A stretch of 64,000 nucleotides of DNA from a virus, in the IMG/VR virus record IMGVR_UViG_3300021091_005099, positions 1-64,000 of that record; one strand, written 5' to 3'. Positions 33,285-42,678 of the stretch are shown one piece after another. The translations under genes and the position numbers were made by a program. Numbering within the stretch: position 1 is the first letter of the stretch; the number at the start of each line of letters is the position of its first letter. The notes below the pieces were generated by a model that had not been told where the DNA came from, ran no database searches, and was given only the letters and a program-made list of their open reading frames with translations.

Positions 33285-34253
33285 ATGAGTTATGTGGCCG
33301 GTGATAAGATACTAGATCAAGAGTATAATAATTTTTTAAACAGTTCAGGTGCAGTTAAAGGAATCAACTACACATTTGGCACAGGAGCCCTTCAACATGG
33401 ATTGGGGCAGACAGAATTGAGTTCAGTAACGGTAGGAGACACTATCACAGCCTCCCAATGGAACTCATTGTTTTCAGCCATGGACAACGTGGCCAATCAT
33501 GCCAATGACACTTTGACATCAACAGAGGCTAAATCAGCAGGAGATGTTATCGCTGTCAAAGCAGCTCTAGAGGCCGACCTAACGACACTGGCAGCATCAG
33601 TGGCGAATGGATGTCCCAATGCCACAGCACTGAGCACGTCAGCAGCTCTGCAAACTTCAGCATCCGGCACCAGATATATAGGATCACACGTAGTGGAACA
33701 TTCTATCACATTCACCAATGCCAATCAGGCACGTTTTTTCTTCAACGCAGGCGGCAAGATACAGATCAACATCACTAGAACCGGCAATGGCGGATCATCA
33801 GCTACATCCAAAGACGACTCAGTGGACCAATTGATCTCAGCACTGGGAGATTTCCGATTGAAATCACAGAATTCCTCAAGATCAGGCACAGGAGAGACAC
33901 TCACTGAGGATGGAACCAACGTTGGTTTCTACGAACTGACAACATCATATCAGACCATTATAGAATTAACACAAGATTCAGGCACATACACCACCATGTT
34001 TTTCAAAGTGGAAGCCAAAGCCGATGCAGCAGCAGGTTCCGCCTCTGTGGTGACCATCAGGACTTCTATAGTGGATCCAGATTCAGGTGATAGCGAATTC
34101 ACCGCTGGTAACACATCAGGTGTGGATCAATATGCCAACTTCATTGGCACAACCAACGTGGTACTGAAGACTGTGAATCCAACCACAGCAGAAGGTCTTG
34201 CCACGGTGTACACGCCAGACTCCACTGCAGTAGTATCAAATACCACGACATAA
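33285..34253 (+). CDS. Virion structural protein, unknown
   Basis: A 322-aa beta-type protein, poor in charged residues and rich in Thr/Ser/Ala/Gly. The N-terminus (SYVAGDKILDQEYNNFL, then VTVGDTITASQWNSLFSAMD) is a pattern I know from tail or fibre proteins of marine myophages with no assigned role. The middle, FTNANQARFFFNAGGKIQINIT, suggests a jelly-roll or Ig-like sheet. It is the last long structural gene of the plus-strand block. No enzymatic residues are evident. Confidence 0.65.
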   Translation: MSYVAGDKILDQEYNNFLNSSGAVKGINYTFGTGALQHGLGQTELSSVTVGDTITASQWNSLFSAMDNVANHANDTLTSTEAKSAGDVIAVKAALEADLTTLAASVANGCPNATALSTSAALQTSASGTRYIGSHVVEHSITFTNANQARFFFNAGGKIQINITRTGNGGSSATSKDDSVDQLISALGDFRLKSQNSSRSGTGETLTEDGTNVGFYELTTSYQTIIELTQDSGTYTTMFFKVEAKADAAAGSASVVTIRTSIVDPDSGDSEFTAGNTSGVDQYANFIGTTNVVLKTVNPTTAEGLATVYTPDSTAVVSNTTT

Positions 34254-34268
34254 AAACTTTTTACCAGC

Positions 34269-34297
34269 TTGATTTTTTCCATAATTAGCTGTACAAT
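34269..34297 (+). promoter_or_regulatory. Sigma70-like promoter before the modification operon
   Basis: TTGATT (34269-34274), a 17-base spacer and TACAAT (34292-34297), then exactly six bases to the ATG at 34304. The predicted start of transcription falls on the ATG. It stands at the head of the contiguous gene run that reaches 49815. Confidence 0.65.
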
Positions 34298-34303
34298 ACA
34301 GAT

Positions 34304-34618
34304 ATGGATATTAAATCTTTGCGTGACCGATCTGACCTCAGCTTTGATATCGCTGTTGCCAAGAAGAATGCACTGGAACGAGCAAAATCTCGTCAGATCG
34401 TAGCATACAACAATCATCTTTTTCATGCTGACGCCGACACCATTAATATTGTCAGTGTATTAAAACAACAGCACGACAGATTTTTCATACTGGATACCAA
34501 TGATAATCCTTGCGAGATCACTGATCCACAAGGATTCTTAGATGTCTTGATACAGCGCAATCAAGAAGCACTCAATGAATATCATCAGTTGCACCAGCGA
34601 TTGAAGAAAAAAATATAA
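34304..34618 (+). CDS. DUF4376-like small protein, putative fibre-assembly factor
   Basis: A 104-aa protein with the layout of DUF4376 proteins, which accompany phage tail fibre genes: an N-terminal Arg/Lys/Ala helix (KKNALERAKSRQIV), a short sheet (HLFHADADTINIV), and a C-terminal helix after a DPQGFLDVLIQRNQEAL segment. No ribosome binding site is visible and the promoter six bases upstream predicts a leaderless mRNA. It ends two bases before a glycosyltransferase gene, linking the fibre block with the modification operon. Confidence 0.55.
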   Translation: MDIKSLRDRSDLSFDIAVAKKNALERAKSRQIVAYNNHLFHADADTINIVSVLKQQHDRFFILDTNDNPCEITDPQGFLDVLIQRNQEALNEYHQLHQRLKKKI

Positions 34619-34620
34619 AA

Positions 34621-35379
34621 ATGTCAGTGGGAGCATTAATCTACTGTTTCGATTCGGATCAATTGCAATATCATCGCGTTGCTAATTTTTGCATACGTCA
34701 GGTCAAAAGAAATCTAGGGCTGCCTGTCACAGTGGTGACCAATGAGGCCACGAGAAAAAACATACAGGAAGCAGATCGATTAGTACTTGTGGAAAATGCC
34801 CGAGGCAATAAGCGTTATTACAAGAACAGACCCATCCCATGGTACAATCTAGAGAGGGCCATGGCCTATGATCATTCTCCGTATGATACCACCATACTTT
34901 TGGACGCTGATTATTTTGTCTATACCGGCAACTTATTATCATTCACTAACAGCAAATATGATTTTGTGTTGCATGATCGTGTGCATGATCTCACCAACAG
35001 GGGGAGTTTCCTCTATGAGACAAAGAGCATGATACCCTTGGTATGGGCCACAGTGACTATCTTCAAGAAAACTTCCTTCTCCAGGAAAATTTTTGATCTG
35101 ATACAGCACATACAGCAGCATTATGATTATTTCTGTAACCTGTACAGGATAGAGTTTCGTAATTTTAGGAATGATTACGCCTTTGCAATGGCGTTGCATC
35201 AGCTGAACGGATTCACAAAACAGTATTTCATACCATCCGCCATGGCCATGTTGCCCATGGACACGCAAATTTTAAAGATAGACGAGACGGGATTGATATT
35301 CAAACACGACAAATATATGAATTTGATCTCGGATCAGGATGTGCATGTGCTTAACAAGGAGATACCTTTCAATGTCTAA
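34621..35379 (+). CDS. Glycosyltransferase-like protein, GT-A
   Basis: A 252-aa protein with a GT-A core: a beta strand at the N-terminus (SVGALIYCFDSDQLQYHR), KRNLGLPVTVVTN, and a DxD motif at D95-A-D97 in TTILLDADYFVY. The later part (NDYAFAMALHQLNG and FKHDKYM) fits the acceptor side and a metal-ligand His seen in GT8-like enzymes. The sugar is unknown. First enzyme gene of the operon, starting two bases after the DUF4376-like gene and overlapping the next gene by eight bases. Confidence 0.7.
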   Translation: MSVGALIYCFDSDQLQYHRVANFCIRQVKRNLGLPVTVVTNEATRKNIQEADRLVLVENARGNKRYYKNRPIPWYNLERAMAYDHSPYDTTILLDADYFVYTGNLLSFTNSKYDFVLHDRVHDLTNRGSFLYETKSMIPLVWATVTIFKKTSFSRKIFDLIQHIQQHYDYFCNLYRIEFRNFRNDYAFAMALHQLNGFTKQYFIPSAMAMLPMDTQILKIDETGLIFKHDKYMNLISDQDVHVLNKEIPFNV

Positions 35380-36178
35380 GGGTTTTCTCTGGTTCGCCCA
35401 GAACAATGACAGCACAGATTATGCCAAACTGAGTGTCGCCCTGGCAAGATCAATCAAGAAAAATTGCAAGATTAATAATGTTTGCGTGATTGTGGACGAG
35501 CATACAAAGATACAGAGCGAATATGTGGACTCGGTGATTGTTTTGAAACAGGATCACAGCCAAGATCAATCATTGAAATTTGCCAACGAACACAAAGCAT
35601 TCAAACTATCACCATTCACCCATACCATAAAATTAGAAGCAGACATGCTGTTCACGCACAATGTCGACTGGTGGTGGAATCATCTGTGTCAGCATGACCT
35701 TGTGTTTGCCGTGAACTGTAGGAACTATCAAGACCAGATAATTAAAAAAACTCCTTATAGGAAATTGTTCCATCAAAATAATCTACCAGATGTTTACAAC
35801 GGACTGACCTATTTTAGGCGCAGTGAAAGAGCCATGCAATTTTTTAAATTGTGCAAAGCCATTACTGATAATTGGACGCAGGTTCAGAATGGGCTATTAA
35901 TAAATTGCCATGAGCAATATCCCTCAACGGACATTGTGTATTCCCTCGCCTACAGGATCATGGATCCTCTCCAAATGCACTTGATAGATTATCCGTGGTT
36001 TAAATTCATACATGGCAAGCCTGAAATAAATGGTGTGGCGAATGCTGTAGATCAATACAATTATCTCAATCCAGTTTTCATGGATGACAGAATGTATGTG
36101 GGAGGACGTAGGTTCGACCGCATTTGGCATTACCATGATAAAAAAATGATAGATATTTTTCATGACAGAATTTTTTAA
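35372..36178 (+). CDS. Glycosyltransferase-like protein, GT-A
   Basis: A 268-aa protein from the ATG at 35372, which overlaps the previous stop by eight bases; an upstream ATG at 35339 lies deeper in that gene and is less likely. It starts MSKGFLWFAQNNDSTDYAKL, a form common in phage glycosyltransferases that act on tail or surface glycans. In place of DxD it has E89-A-D91 (IKLEADMLFT), so metal binding may be altered. It contains a conserved-looking YNGLTYFRRSERA segment near residue 150. Likely paralogous in fold to the neighbouring enzyme. Confidence 0.65.
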   Translation: MSKGFLWFAQNNDSTDYAKLSVALARSIKKNCKINNVCVIVDEHTKIQSEYVDSVIVLKQDHSQDQSLKFANEHKAFKLSPFTHTIKLEADMLFTHNVDWWWNHLCQHDLVFAVNCRNYQDQIIKKTPYRKLFHQNNLPDVYNGLTYFRRSERAMQFFKLCKAITDNWTQVQNGLLINCHEQYPSTDIVYSLAYRIMDPLQMHLIDYPWFKFIHGKPEINGVANAVDQYNYLNPVFMDDRMYVGGRRFDRIWHYHDKKMIDIFHDRIF

Positions 36179-36500
36179 AGCATTAGATAGTTTCAAATCT
36201 GCACCGCCCGATAATAATTTCTATATGGAAGTTATCGAAACAGAGATAGTGTGTCTGCGTAGAGAAGCCAACAACAACACTGTGAAAATTACGCAGGAGC
36301 AATATAAGTTTCTGTTAGAGAATGGCATCAATAATTTTATCTATGATGGTTCTATAGGAAAGAAACATAAAAAAAGAACTCACAGAATATTTTCCTTGCT
36401 GCGTAAAGACGAAAGAGGGTATAATCTTGAACGTAATGATCCCTATTGGCCTATCGAGGTAGTGGAAGGAGGTTACACATGGCGTACACCGTCAGAATAA
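36162..36500 (+). CDS. Hypothetical protein, 112 aa
   Basis: A charged, mixed helix/sheet protein with no recognised family. Notable stretches are YMEVIETEIVCLRREANN and a basic GSIGKKHKKRTHR near residue 70. It overlaps the previous gene by 17 bases and the next by 22, with the next gene's Shine-Dalgarno sequence inside it, so it belongs to the operon. It could be a small carrier or substrate-binding subunit for the enzymes around it; nothing in the sequence proves this. Confidence 0.55.
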   Translation: MTEFFKALDSFKSAPPDNNFYMEVIETEIVCLRREANNNTVKITQEQYKFLLENGINNFIYDGSIGKKHKKRTHRIFSLLRKDERGYNLERNDPYWPIEVVEGGYTWRTPSE

Positions 36501-37375
36501 GTGACCTTGACTTTGTTTTCATCAGCTATCGCGAGCCCAACGCCGACGAGAACTACGCTGACCTGTTGAACATAGTGCCCTGGGCCAAGCGGGTGCATGG
36601 CGTTAAAGGATTTGACAACGCACACAAGGCCGCAGCCGAATGTGCAGAAACAGATTTTTTCATCAGCATAGATGGTGACAACAGGATAGATTCTACCTTT
36701 CTGTTGCAGACATTGGACTGGAGCAAGACCAATCCCGCTGCCGTGCATCGCTGGAGGGCGAGAAACATAATCAACGGACTAGTGTATGGCAATGGTGGAC
36801 TGGTCGGATGGCCAAAGAAGACATGCCTAGGCATGAAAACACATGAGAATGCAGTGGATGAGCGATCCAAGATAGATTTCTGCTGGACCGTGCCACACGA
36901 GAACCTGCACAATGTTTATTCAACAACACACATCAATCACACACCAGAACAGGCCTTCATAGCAGGATACAGGGAAGGGGTAAAAATGAGCCTAGATCGA
37001 GGACAGAAAGTTAATCCCAACGGCTTCATGGAGACAATAGAAACTGTAAATTTGAAAACTTTATTGATATGGATGAGCATCGGACAAGATGTGGACAATG
37101 GCAAGTGGGCGATGCTGGGTGCTAGATGTGGTTGCTACATGGCCACATTGGATACCAACTATGACATCACGTTGGTAAGAGATTTAGAATTTATGAGCGA
37201 CAAGTTTTCTCGCATGATGTATGATATAGAATCTGATATGGCGTCATACGGAAACTCTTTGAGACAGCGCTTGGGGCTGCCTTTGGCGGACCTCGATGCG
37301 GCAGAGAGCAAATTCTATAAGTTCTGCCAACAACCACACAGGAACAAGGGAGTGCAAGATCGTGAAAGCAAGTGA
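36479..37375 (+). CDS. Glycosyltransferase-like protein, GT2/GT-A type
   Basis: A 298-aa protein starting at 36479 after a strong AGGAGG (36467-36472, six bases away). It begins with a beta strand (DLDFVFISYREPNAD), continues with WAKRVHGVKGFDNAHKAAAE, and has the DxD-like D65-G-D67 in FFISIDGDNRID. A NGGLVGWPKK segment follows. The pattern of switch-loop and DGD resembles one half of the longer protein at 48514. It probably binds a nucleotide sugar. The following gene overlaps its end by 14 bases. Confidence 0.65.
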   Translation: MAYTVRISDLDFVFISYREPNADENYADLLNIVPWAKRVHGVKGFDNAHKAAAECAETDFFISIDGDNRIDSTFLLQTLDWSKTNPAAVHRWRARNIINGLVYGNGGLVGWPKKTCLGMKTHENAVDERSKIDFCWTVPHENLHNVYSTTHINHTPEQAFIAGYREGVKMSLDRGQKVNPNGFMETIETVNLKTLLIWMSIGQDVDNGKWAMLGARCGCYMATLDTNYDITLVRDLEFMSDKFSRMMYDIESDMASYGNSLRQRLGLPLADLDAAESKFYKFCQQPHRNKGVQDRESK

Positions 37376-38741
37376 TTACAAACACAATGCTGATAAGGCA
37401 CAGAAGAAACTAGATAAAATTAGCCCAAGTTTCTGTCTAGCCAAATGGAATCAGGTGTCACTGCACCTGCCCACGGGACTGACCAATTCCTGCTACCATC
37501 CACCACTCCACGAAATAGATAGAGCAGCGTTGGCTCACAATCCTTCTGCTCTGCACAACACCGCACAGAAGATCTCAGAGAGACGAAAGATGATGGAGGG
37601 GCAAAGGCCCGAAGGATGTTCCTATTGCTGGAATATTGAAGACACCGGGGAGATGAGTGATCGTCATTATCGTAGTGGAGAACCCTGGGCCATGCAGGAT
37701 TTCGAAAAGATAACACAGAACCCCTTCAACCCTGCGCACACACCTTCATATGTGGAAGTCAACTTCAACAATGCCTGCAACTTTAAATGCAGCTATTGTT
37801 CCCCTCAGTTCAGCACCACGTGGGGCAAAGAGATAGATATCTATGGAGAATATCCAACCGAGCCCGCACACAACGCACCCGAACACTTCATGGGGCGCAG
37901 GAAACCAATACCCAACAGAGAAAATAATCCCTACGTGGAGGCGTTCTGGCGCTGGTGGCCGGAACTATACAAGAATTTAAAACATTTCCGCATGACCGGT
38001 GGTGAACCCATGATGGACAGCAACACATATCGGGTGTTTGATTACATTATCAATCATCCCAAACCCGATCTACATCTCAATGTGACATCCAACATGTGTC
38101 CACCCAGAGACAAATTAAAGGATCAATACTTTGACGCTGTCAAGAGGATGTGCCTGGATGGGAGCATCGAGCACTTCATGCAGTTTGTGTCCGTGGATGC
38201 TCATGGATCTCGTGCCAACTACATACGACACGGCATGAATTACAATCAATTGATGGACAATGTGGATGAATTCCTCACACGCATACCTGGCCGTAACAGC
38301 GTGAGTTTCATTATAACTTACAACAATCTCAGTGTGACGTCCCTGGACAAATTGCTAATAAATATTCGTCAATTGAGGCAGAAACATTCCACAACCTATC
38401 AAAGGATATGGTTTGACATACCTTTGCTGCGCCAGCCGGCGTGGCAGCAGATCACTTTGCTTCCGCAAAGTTATCAGCGGATACATGAGCAAAACATTGA
38501 ATATATGAGACAGCATCAAGAGAACACAGAACAGGACAACAAAGATTTTGCTGTGTTCAAGGACTTTGAGATACAAAAGATGCTGCGCAATCTCGCTTAC
38601 TGGCGCAAGCACGCTGAAATAGACAAAGCGCAGAAAAAGAATTTTTACGCATTCTTCTCGGAGCATGATCGTCGACGAGGCACAAGTTTTGAAAACACGT
38701 TTCCTGAGATGAAGGAATTTTGGCAGGAGTGTAAAAGTTAA
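37362..38741 (+). CDS. Twitch-type radical SAM protein 1 of 5
   Basis: A radical SAM enzyme (459 aa from the GTG at 37362, which has AAGGGAG nine bases upstream; an in-frame ATG at 37296 is possible but overlaps the previous gene by 80 bases). The N-terminal twitch-like part has SPSFCLAKW near residue 21, SCYHPPLH in place of the usual Cys pair, and GCSYCWNIED. The SAM cluster ligands are C139-x3-C143-x2-C146 (ACNFKCSYC), followed by FRMTGGEPMM. The domain order matches the N-terminal-twitch radical SAM family often seen in marine phages. The substrate is unknown. Closest in layout to the next protein. Confidence 0.75.
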   Translation: MKASDYKHNADKAQKKLDKISPSFCLAKWNQVSLHLPTGLTNSCYHPPLHEIDRAALAHNPSALHNTAQKISERRKMMEGQRPEGCSYCWNIEDTGEMSDRHYRSGEPWAMQDFEKITQNPFNPAHTPSYVEVNFNNACNFKCSYCSPQFSTTWGKEIDIYGEYPTEPAHNAPEHFMGRRKPIPNRENNPYVEAFWRWWPELYKNLKHFRMTGGEPMMDSNTYRVFDYIINHPKPDLHLNVTSNMCPPRDKLKDQYFDAVKRMCLDGSIEHFMQFVSVDAHGSRANYIRHGMNYNQLMDNVDEFLTRIPGRNSVSFIITYNNLSVTSLDKLLINIRQLRQKHSTTYQRIWFDIPLLRQPAWQQITLLPQSYQRIHEQNIEYMRQHQENTEQDNKDFAVFKDFEIQKMLRNLAYWRKHAEIDKAQKKNFYAFFSEHDRRRGTSFENTFPEMKEFWQECKS

Positions 38742-38749
38742 GGGATATC

Positions 38750-40105
38750 ATGAACGAGAACGCAGATCTGGAATATCGTAAACAAATACTGGACTTATTG
38801 AGTCCTAGTTTCTGTGGAGCCAAATGGTACAACGCCACCATATGGTTGGGATCCGGCATGACTACCAGTTGCCATCATCCACCTGCACATCAAGTGGATG
38901 TGGAGAAATTACGACACAATCCAAGATTGTTGCACAACACTCCTCAGAAGAAACAAGATCGCGCTAAAATGATTGCCGGCGAGAGGCCCGCGGGCTGCGA
39001 ATACTGCTGGAAGATAGAAGACATGGGCAGAGATGCCGTGAGCGATAGAGTTTACAAAAGCAAAATTTATCCAACGGCAGATCTGGAACGGGCATTCAGC
39101 ACTCCCATCACAGAGGACGTTAATCTTAAAACACTGGAGATTGCTTTCGACAGGACCTGTAATTTCGCCTGTTCCTATTGCAATCCTGCTTTCAGCACCA
39201 CGTGGGTGAGAGATATAAAACAACATGGTCCTTATAAAAATTTGATATCAGATGGTAGGAATCATTTCACTCATCCTCATGATGGTGCGCAATTGTACAA
39301 AGACACAGAGGAAAATCCCTACGTTGAAGCTTTCTTTAGATGGTGGGAAACAGATCTGCACAAGACCTTGGACGAGCTGAGGATCACAGGTGGAGAGCCC
39401 ATGATGAGTCCTTCCTTGTGGAGATTGTTGGATTGGTTTGAAACTCAGGGAGAACGTATCAATCCTAAAATGCGATTGGCCATTAACTCTAACCTAGTGC
39501 CCAAGGCAGAATTGTTTGCAAAGTTCATAGATAAATGTCGGAAAATAAAAAATCTACACATCTATACGTCCAATGAATCCACGTATGCCCATTCGGATTA
39601 TATCAGAGACGGCATGGACTATTCTGGCTGGTATGGCAATTTTGCCAATATCATCAATCAGATCAGACCGGCCGGCCTTCACAACATGTGCACCATTAAT
39701 GCACTGTGTCTTGAATCACTTCCCGAATTCCTAGATGTGATAGTAAGAAATAAATTAGATGCCAAGAGGGTGTATGGGGTCAATGTAAATTTCACCTTGA
39801 ACATACTGAGATTTCCTAGTTTCCAATCTCCATTGGTGTTGCCGGACTATCTACGTTCAGAGTTTCGAGATAACCTATCCCGATGGTTGGATATCAATAT
39901 AAAACATTGCGAGTTAATGGAGGTGTCCCACGTGCAGAGATTGATAGATTATCTAGACGTGGTCAAAACGCCTCATTCAGATGCATTCGATTTGCCAAGA
40001 CTAAGGTCTGACTTCAAAAATTTCTATAAACAATATGATGAGCGAAGAGGCAAAGATTTTGCGAAAACATTCGCAAGGATAGGAGAGTGGTACCGTGGCC
40101 TATGA
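38750..40105 (+). CDS. Twitch-type radical SAM protein 2 of 5
   Basis: A 451-aa close paralogue of the preceding protein: SPSFCGAKW at residues 18-26, SCHHPPAH, GCEYCWKIED, cluster ligands C137-x3-C141-x2-C144 (TCNFACSYC), then LRITGGEPMM. Both 1 and 2 share a C-terminal FYKQYDERRG-like/FSEHDRRRG end, suggesting a gene duplication. Reductive cleavage of SAM is expected; the target may be a sugar or a peptide. It begins eight bases after gene 1 and ends 11 bases inside gene 3. Confidence 0.78.
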   Translation: MNENADLEYRKQILDLLSPSFCGAKWYNATIWLGSGMTTSCHHPPAHQVDVEKLRHNPRLLHNTPQKKQDRAKMIAGERPAGCEYCWKIEDMGRDAVSDRVYKSKIYPTADLERAFSTPITEDVNLKTLEIAFDRTCNFACSYCNPAFSTTWVRDIKQHGPYKNLISDGRNHFTHPHDGAQLYKDTEENPYVEAFFRWWETDLHKTLDELRITGGEPMMSPSLWRLLDWFETQGERINPKMRLAINSNLVPKAELFAKFIDKCRKIKNLHIYTSNESTYAHSDYIRDGMDYSGWYGNFANIINQIRPAGLHNMCTINALCLESLPEFLDVIVRNKLDAKRVYGVNVNFTLNILRFPSFQSPLVLPDYLRSEFRDNLSRWLDINIKHCELMEVSHVQRLIDYLDVVKTPHSDAFDLPRLRSDFKNFYKQYDERRGKDFAKTFARIGEWYRGL

Positions 40106-41387
40106 GTACGGGGCTAAAGAGCCCGAGAAACTGAAGATAAAAAACATGACTACTCGTCAAAAAGAGTTGTTGTTGGATAGCGACACATTCTGTATGCTGC
40201 CATGGATGCATCTGCACGCCTATCCGGATGGTCGAGCATACCCTTGCTGTTTTGCATTTGATGCCTATCATGTGGGAGATTTGAACAAGCAATCTCTTGC
40301 TGAAGTTTTCAATGGTGATAGGATGAAACAGATGCGCTTGAACATGTTGGATAACAAGCCCTGCAAAGAGTGTGGCAAGTGTTATGATCAAGAGAAGGCA
40401 GGGTTTTTCAGCCTGAGATTGAGCTCCAACAAACATTTTGGACACAACGTGGGGTTAGTGGACACAACAAAATCTGATGGCAGTGCAGATTTTGTGATCA
40501 AATACTGGGACATACGATTCAGCAATCTCTGCAACTTCGCCTGTCGCAGTTGTGGAACATGGTTCAGCTCCAACTGGTATGAAGATCATAAAAAACTTAC
40601 AGGTTCGCCTCCTCCACATGCAAAAATTTTGAAAGTAGGCAGAACAGCAGATGACTTGTGGGAACAGATGTTGTCCCAATTCGATCATGTTGAACAGTTC
40701 TATTTCGCAGGTGGTGAACCTTTGATCATGGAAGAACATTATAGAATACTTAAAGAATTAGATAGAAGAAAGATGTACCATGTGAGACTTGTGTACAATA
40801 CCAACTTCAGCAAACTGAAATTCAAAGATATGGACGTGTTAGAGCTTTGGAACAAATTTGACACAGTGTCGGTAGGAGCCAGCCTGGACGCCGAGGGAGA
40901 AAGGGCAGAATTGATGAGAAAAGGCACAGTGTGGAAAGACATAGTGCAAAATAGAAAAAGGATGTTGGAGATATGTCCCAAAGTGGATTTCTACATCAGT
41001 GCTACAGTGGGATTAATAAATGCTCTACATGTTGTTGATTTTCATAGATCATGGATAGATCAAGGACTGATTAGGCCCATGGATTTTAATTTCAACTTGT
41101 TGCAATGGCCCAAGTGGCAGAGGATGGACAATCTACCAAAAGAATATAAGGAACAGGTGGACAAAAAATACAAGCAACACATAGAATGGCTCAAAGGCAA
41201 GGACCCTCTAACCAGAGCGACCAAGGGTTATCAGAGTGCCCTCAATTGGATGTGGATGAAAGATAACACAAAAAATTTACCGTTGTTCTTTGAACAGACA
41301 AGGAAATATGACACTATTAGACAGGAAAATATAGTAGAGGTGTTTAGTGAGTTAAAAGAATTATTTGACGTACATGAAAAGACTTAA
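40095..41387 (+). CDS. Twitch-type radical SAM protein 3 of 5
   Basis: A 430-aa radical SAM enzyme. Here the twitch part is of the standard form: TFCMLPWMHLHAYPDGRAYP then C51-C52, and KPCKECGKCYDQE near residue 90, for an auxiliary iron-sulfur cluster. SAM cluster ligands are C146-x3-C150-x2-C153 (LCNFACRSC), then FAGGEPLIM. The GTG at 40095 is preferred because AGGAG lies at 40081-40085; an ATG at 40146 is the alternative. Overlaps its neighbours by 11 and 14 bases. Confidence 0.78.
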   Translation: MAYEYGAKEPEKLKIKNMTTRQKELLLDSDTFCMLPWMHLHAYPDGRAYPCCFAFDAYHVGDLNKQSLAEVFNGDRMKQMRLNMLDNKPCKECGKCYDQEKAGFFSLRLSSNKHFGHNVGLVDTTKSDGSADFVIKYWDIRFSNLCNFACRSCGTWFSSNWYEDHKKLTGSPPPHAKILKVGRTADDLWEQMLSQFDHVEQFYFAGGEPLIMEEHYRILKELDRRKMYHVRLVYNTNFSKLKFKDMDVLELWNKFDTVSVGASLDAEGERAELMRKGTVWKDIVQNRKRMLEICPKVDFYISATVGLINALHVVDFHRSWIDQGLIRPMDFNFNLLQWPKWQRMDNLPKEYKEQVDKKYKQHIEWLKGKDPLTRATKGYQSALNWMWMKDNTKNLPLFFEQTRKYDTIRQENIVEVFSELKELFDVHEKT

Positions 41388-42678
41388 ACCAAACCAAGGC
41401 AATAAAACTTTTTGCATGGCTCCCTGGACCCACACCTATCTATCGCCGCAGACAGAGCGTAGGATCTGTTGCGCCTCGAGGGAGAATGCACAGAGTTTTC
41501 GTCAATACATCGACAGGCATGGAGACTTGAAGGATTATCAGCCTCAAACTTTGGACCAACATTGGAACAACGAGCACATGAAAAGTGTAAGGACTAGAAT
41601 GATGTCCGGTGAGACATTGGCAGAATGTCAGGTGTGCAACGACAAATTACTCAATACCGACGTGTATCGTGACTATTTCAATCATCTGTTCCGCAACAAG
41701 ATTGACGATGCTTTTGAAAAGACCGACGACACCGGATACACTGAGATGAAGACTGTGAGTTTTGATTATAGATTTAATAATCTTTGTAATTTCAAATGCC
41801 GGCAATGCGGTGATATGTTAAGTTCAAGCTGGGAATCAGAACAAAGAAGCCATGATATGTGGTCCCCGGAGAGGCAGCCCTGGATGGCAGCGCCACTGAG
41901 ACAACAGATCTCATATTTTCAAGACAGCACCGTGGTGTTAGAGTTCATGAATGCAATAGAGGACAAGCGCATGGAGGAGATATATTGGGTTGGTGGAGAG
42001 CCCTTGATGTGGGACATACACTGGACAGCAATGGACAGAATCATTCAATTAAAATTCAGCGACAGGGTATACGTAAGATACAACACTAACCTAAGTCGCA
42101 CACAATTCAAGGGCAAAAAACTTTTCGATCTTCTTGGACATTTCAGAGATTGGCAGGTCTGTGCGTCACTAGATGGCACAGGAGAAATAGGAGAATACAT
42201 AAGGACCGGACTTGACTATGAAAAATTTCTAGCAAATTTCAAGGAGGGACTATCAGTTGCCCGAAATAAAAGACAGATGCAGTTAGACTTCACGATAACC
42301 ATGCCCGGAATGCAGGAGATACGTAGCATGTTTGACCTATCGCAGCAATTGAACGCTAAACTATTGACCAAGGTTACCTTTGCTTTTGACTCACAGCAGA
42401 TTATGTCTCCCATGTGTCTGCCAAAGCCGCTTTTGCATCAACTGATCGATGAAAATTTAGATTACATTAAACCAAGAGCGACTGCTATGCAAAAGAGCTT
42501 AGTAGATGTGCTAGAAAACATGAAGACACGTCCAACTTTCTGGGAGGAGTACCCAAAAGCAGAAATAGGTATCCGCTCAGGAAAAAAAAGATGTGAAAAA
42601 ATTGACACGATACGTGGAACAGATATAAAAAAAATATTGATAGACGAAAGATTATTAGAATGGTGGAAAAATATCTAA
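41374..42678 (+). CDS. Twitch-type radical SAM protein 4 of 5
   Basis: A 434-aa enzyme from the ATG at 41374 (an in-frame TTG at 41365 is less likely). N-terminal twitch part: KTFCMAPWTHTYLSP, C32-C33, ECQVCNDK. SAM cluster: C138-x3-C142-x2-C145 (LCNFKCRQC), followed by WVGGEPLMW. The C-terminal third (AIDASGSI-like motifs absent) is helical and charged, ending DERLLEWWKN. Overlaps gene 3 by 14 and gene 5 by 19 bases. Function is the same open question as for its paralogues: presumably one step of a radical-based modification. Confidence 0.78.
   Translation: MKRLKPNQGNKTFCMAPWTHTYLSPQTERRICCASRENAQSFRQYIDRHGDLKDYQPQTLDQHWNNEHMKSVRTRMMSGETLAECQVCNDKLLNTDVYRDYFNHLFRNKIDDAFEKTDDTGYTEMKTVSFDYRFNNLCNFKCRQCGDMLSSSWESEQRSHDMWSPERQPWMAAPLRQQISYFQDSTVVLEFMNAIEDKRMEEIYWVGGEPLMWDIHWTAMDRIIQLKFSDRVYVRYNTNLSRTQFKGKKLFDLLGHFRDWQVCASLDGTGEIGEYIRTGLDYEKFLANFKEGLSVARNKRQMQLDFTITMPGMQEIRSMFDLSQQLNAKLLTKVTFAFDSQQIMSPMCLPKPLLHQLIDENLDYIKPRATAMQKSLVDVLENMKTRPTFWEEYPKAEIGIRSGKKRCEKIDTIRGTDIKKILIDERLLEWWKNI

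Noticed and set aside
37296-37361. Earlier ATG for radical SAM protein 1
   Set aside because: Would overlap the previous gene by 80 bases; the GTG at 37362 fits the packing of the operon and has an upstream purine-rich site.
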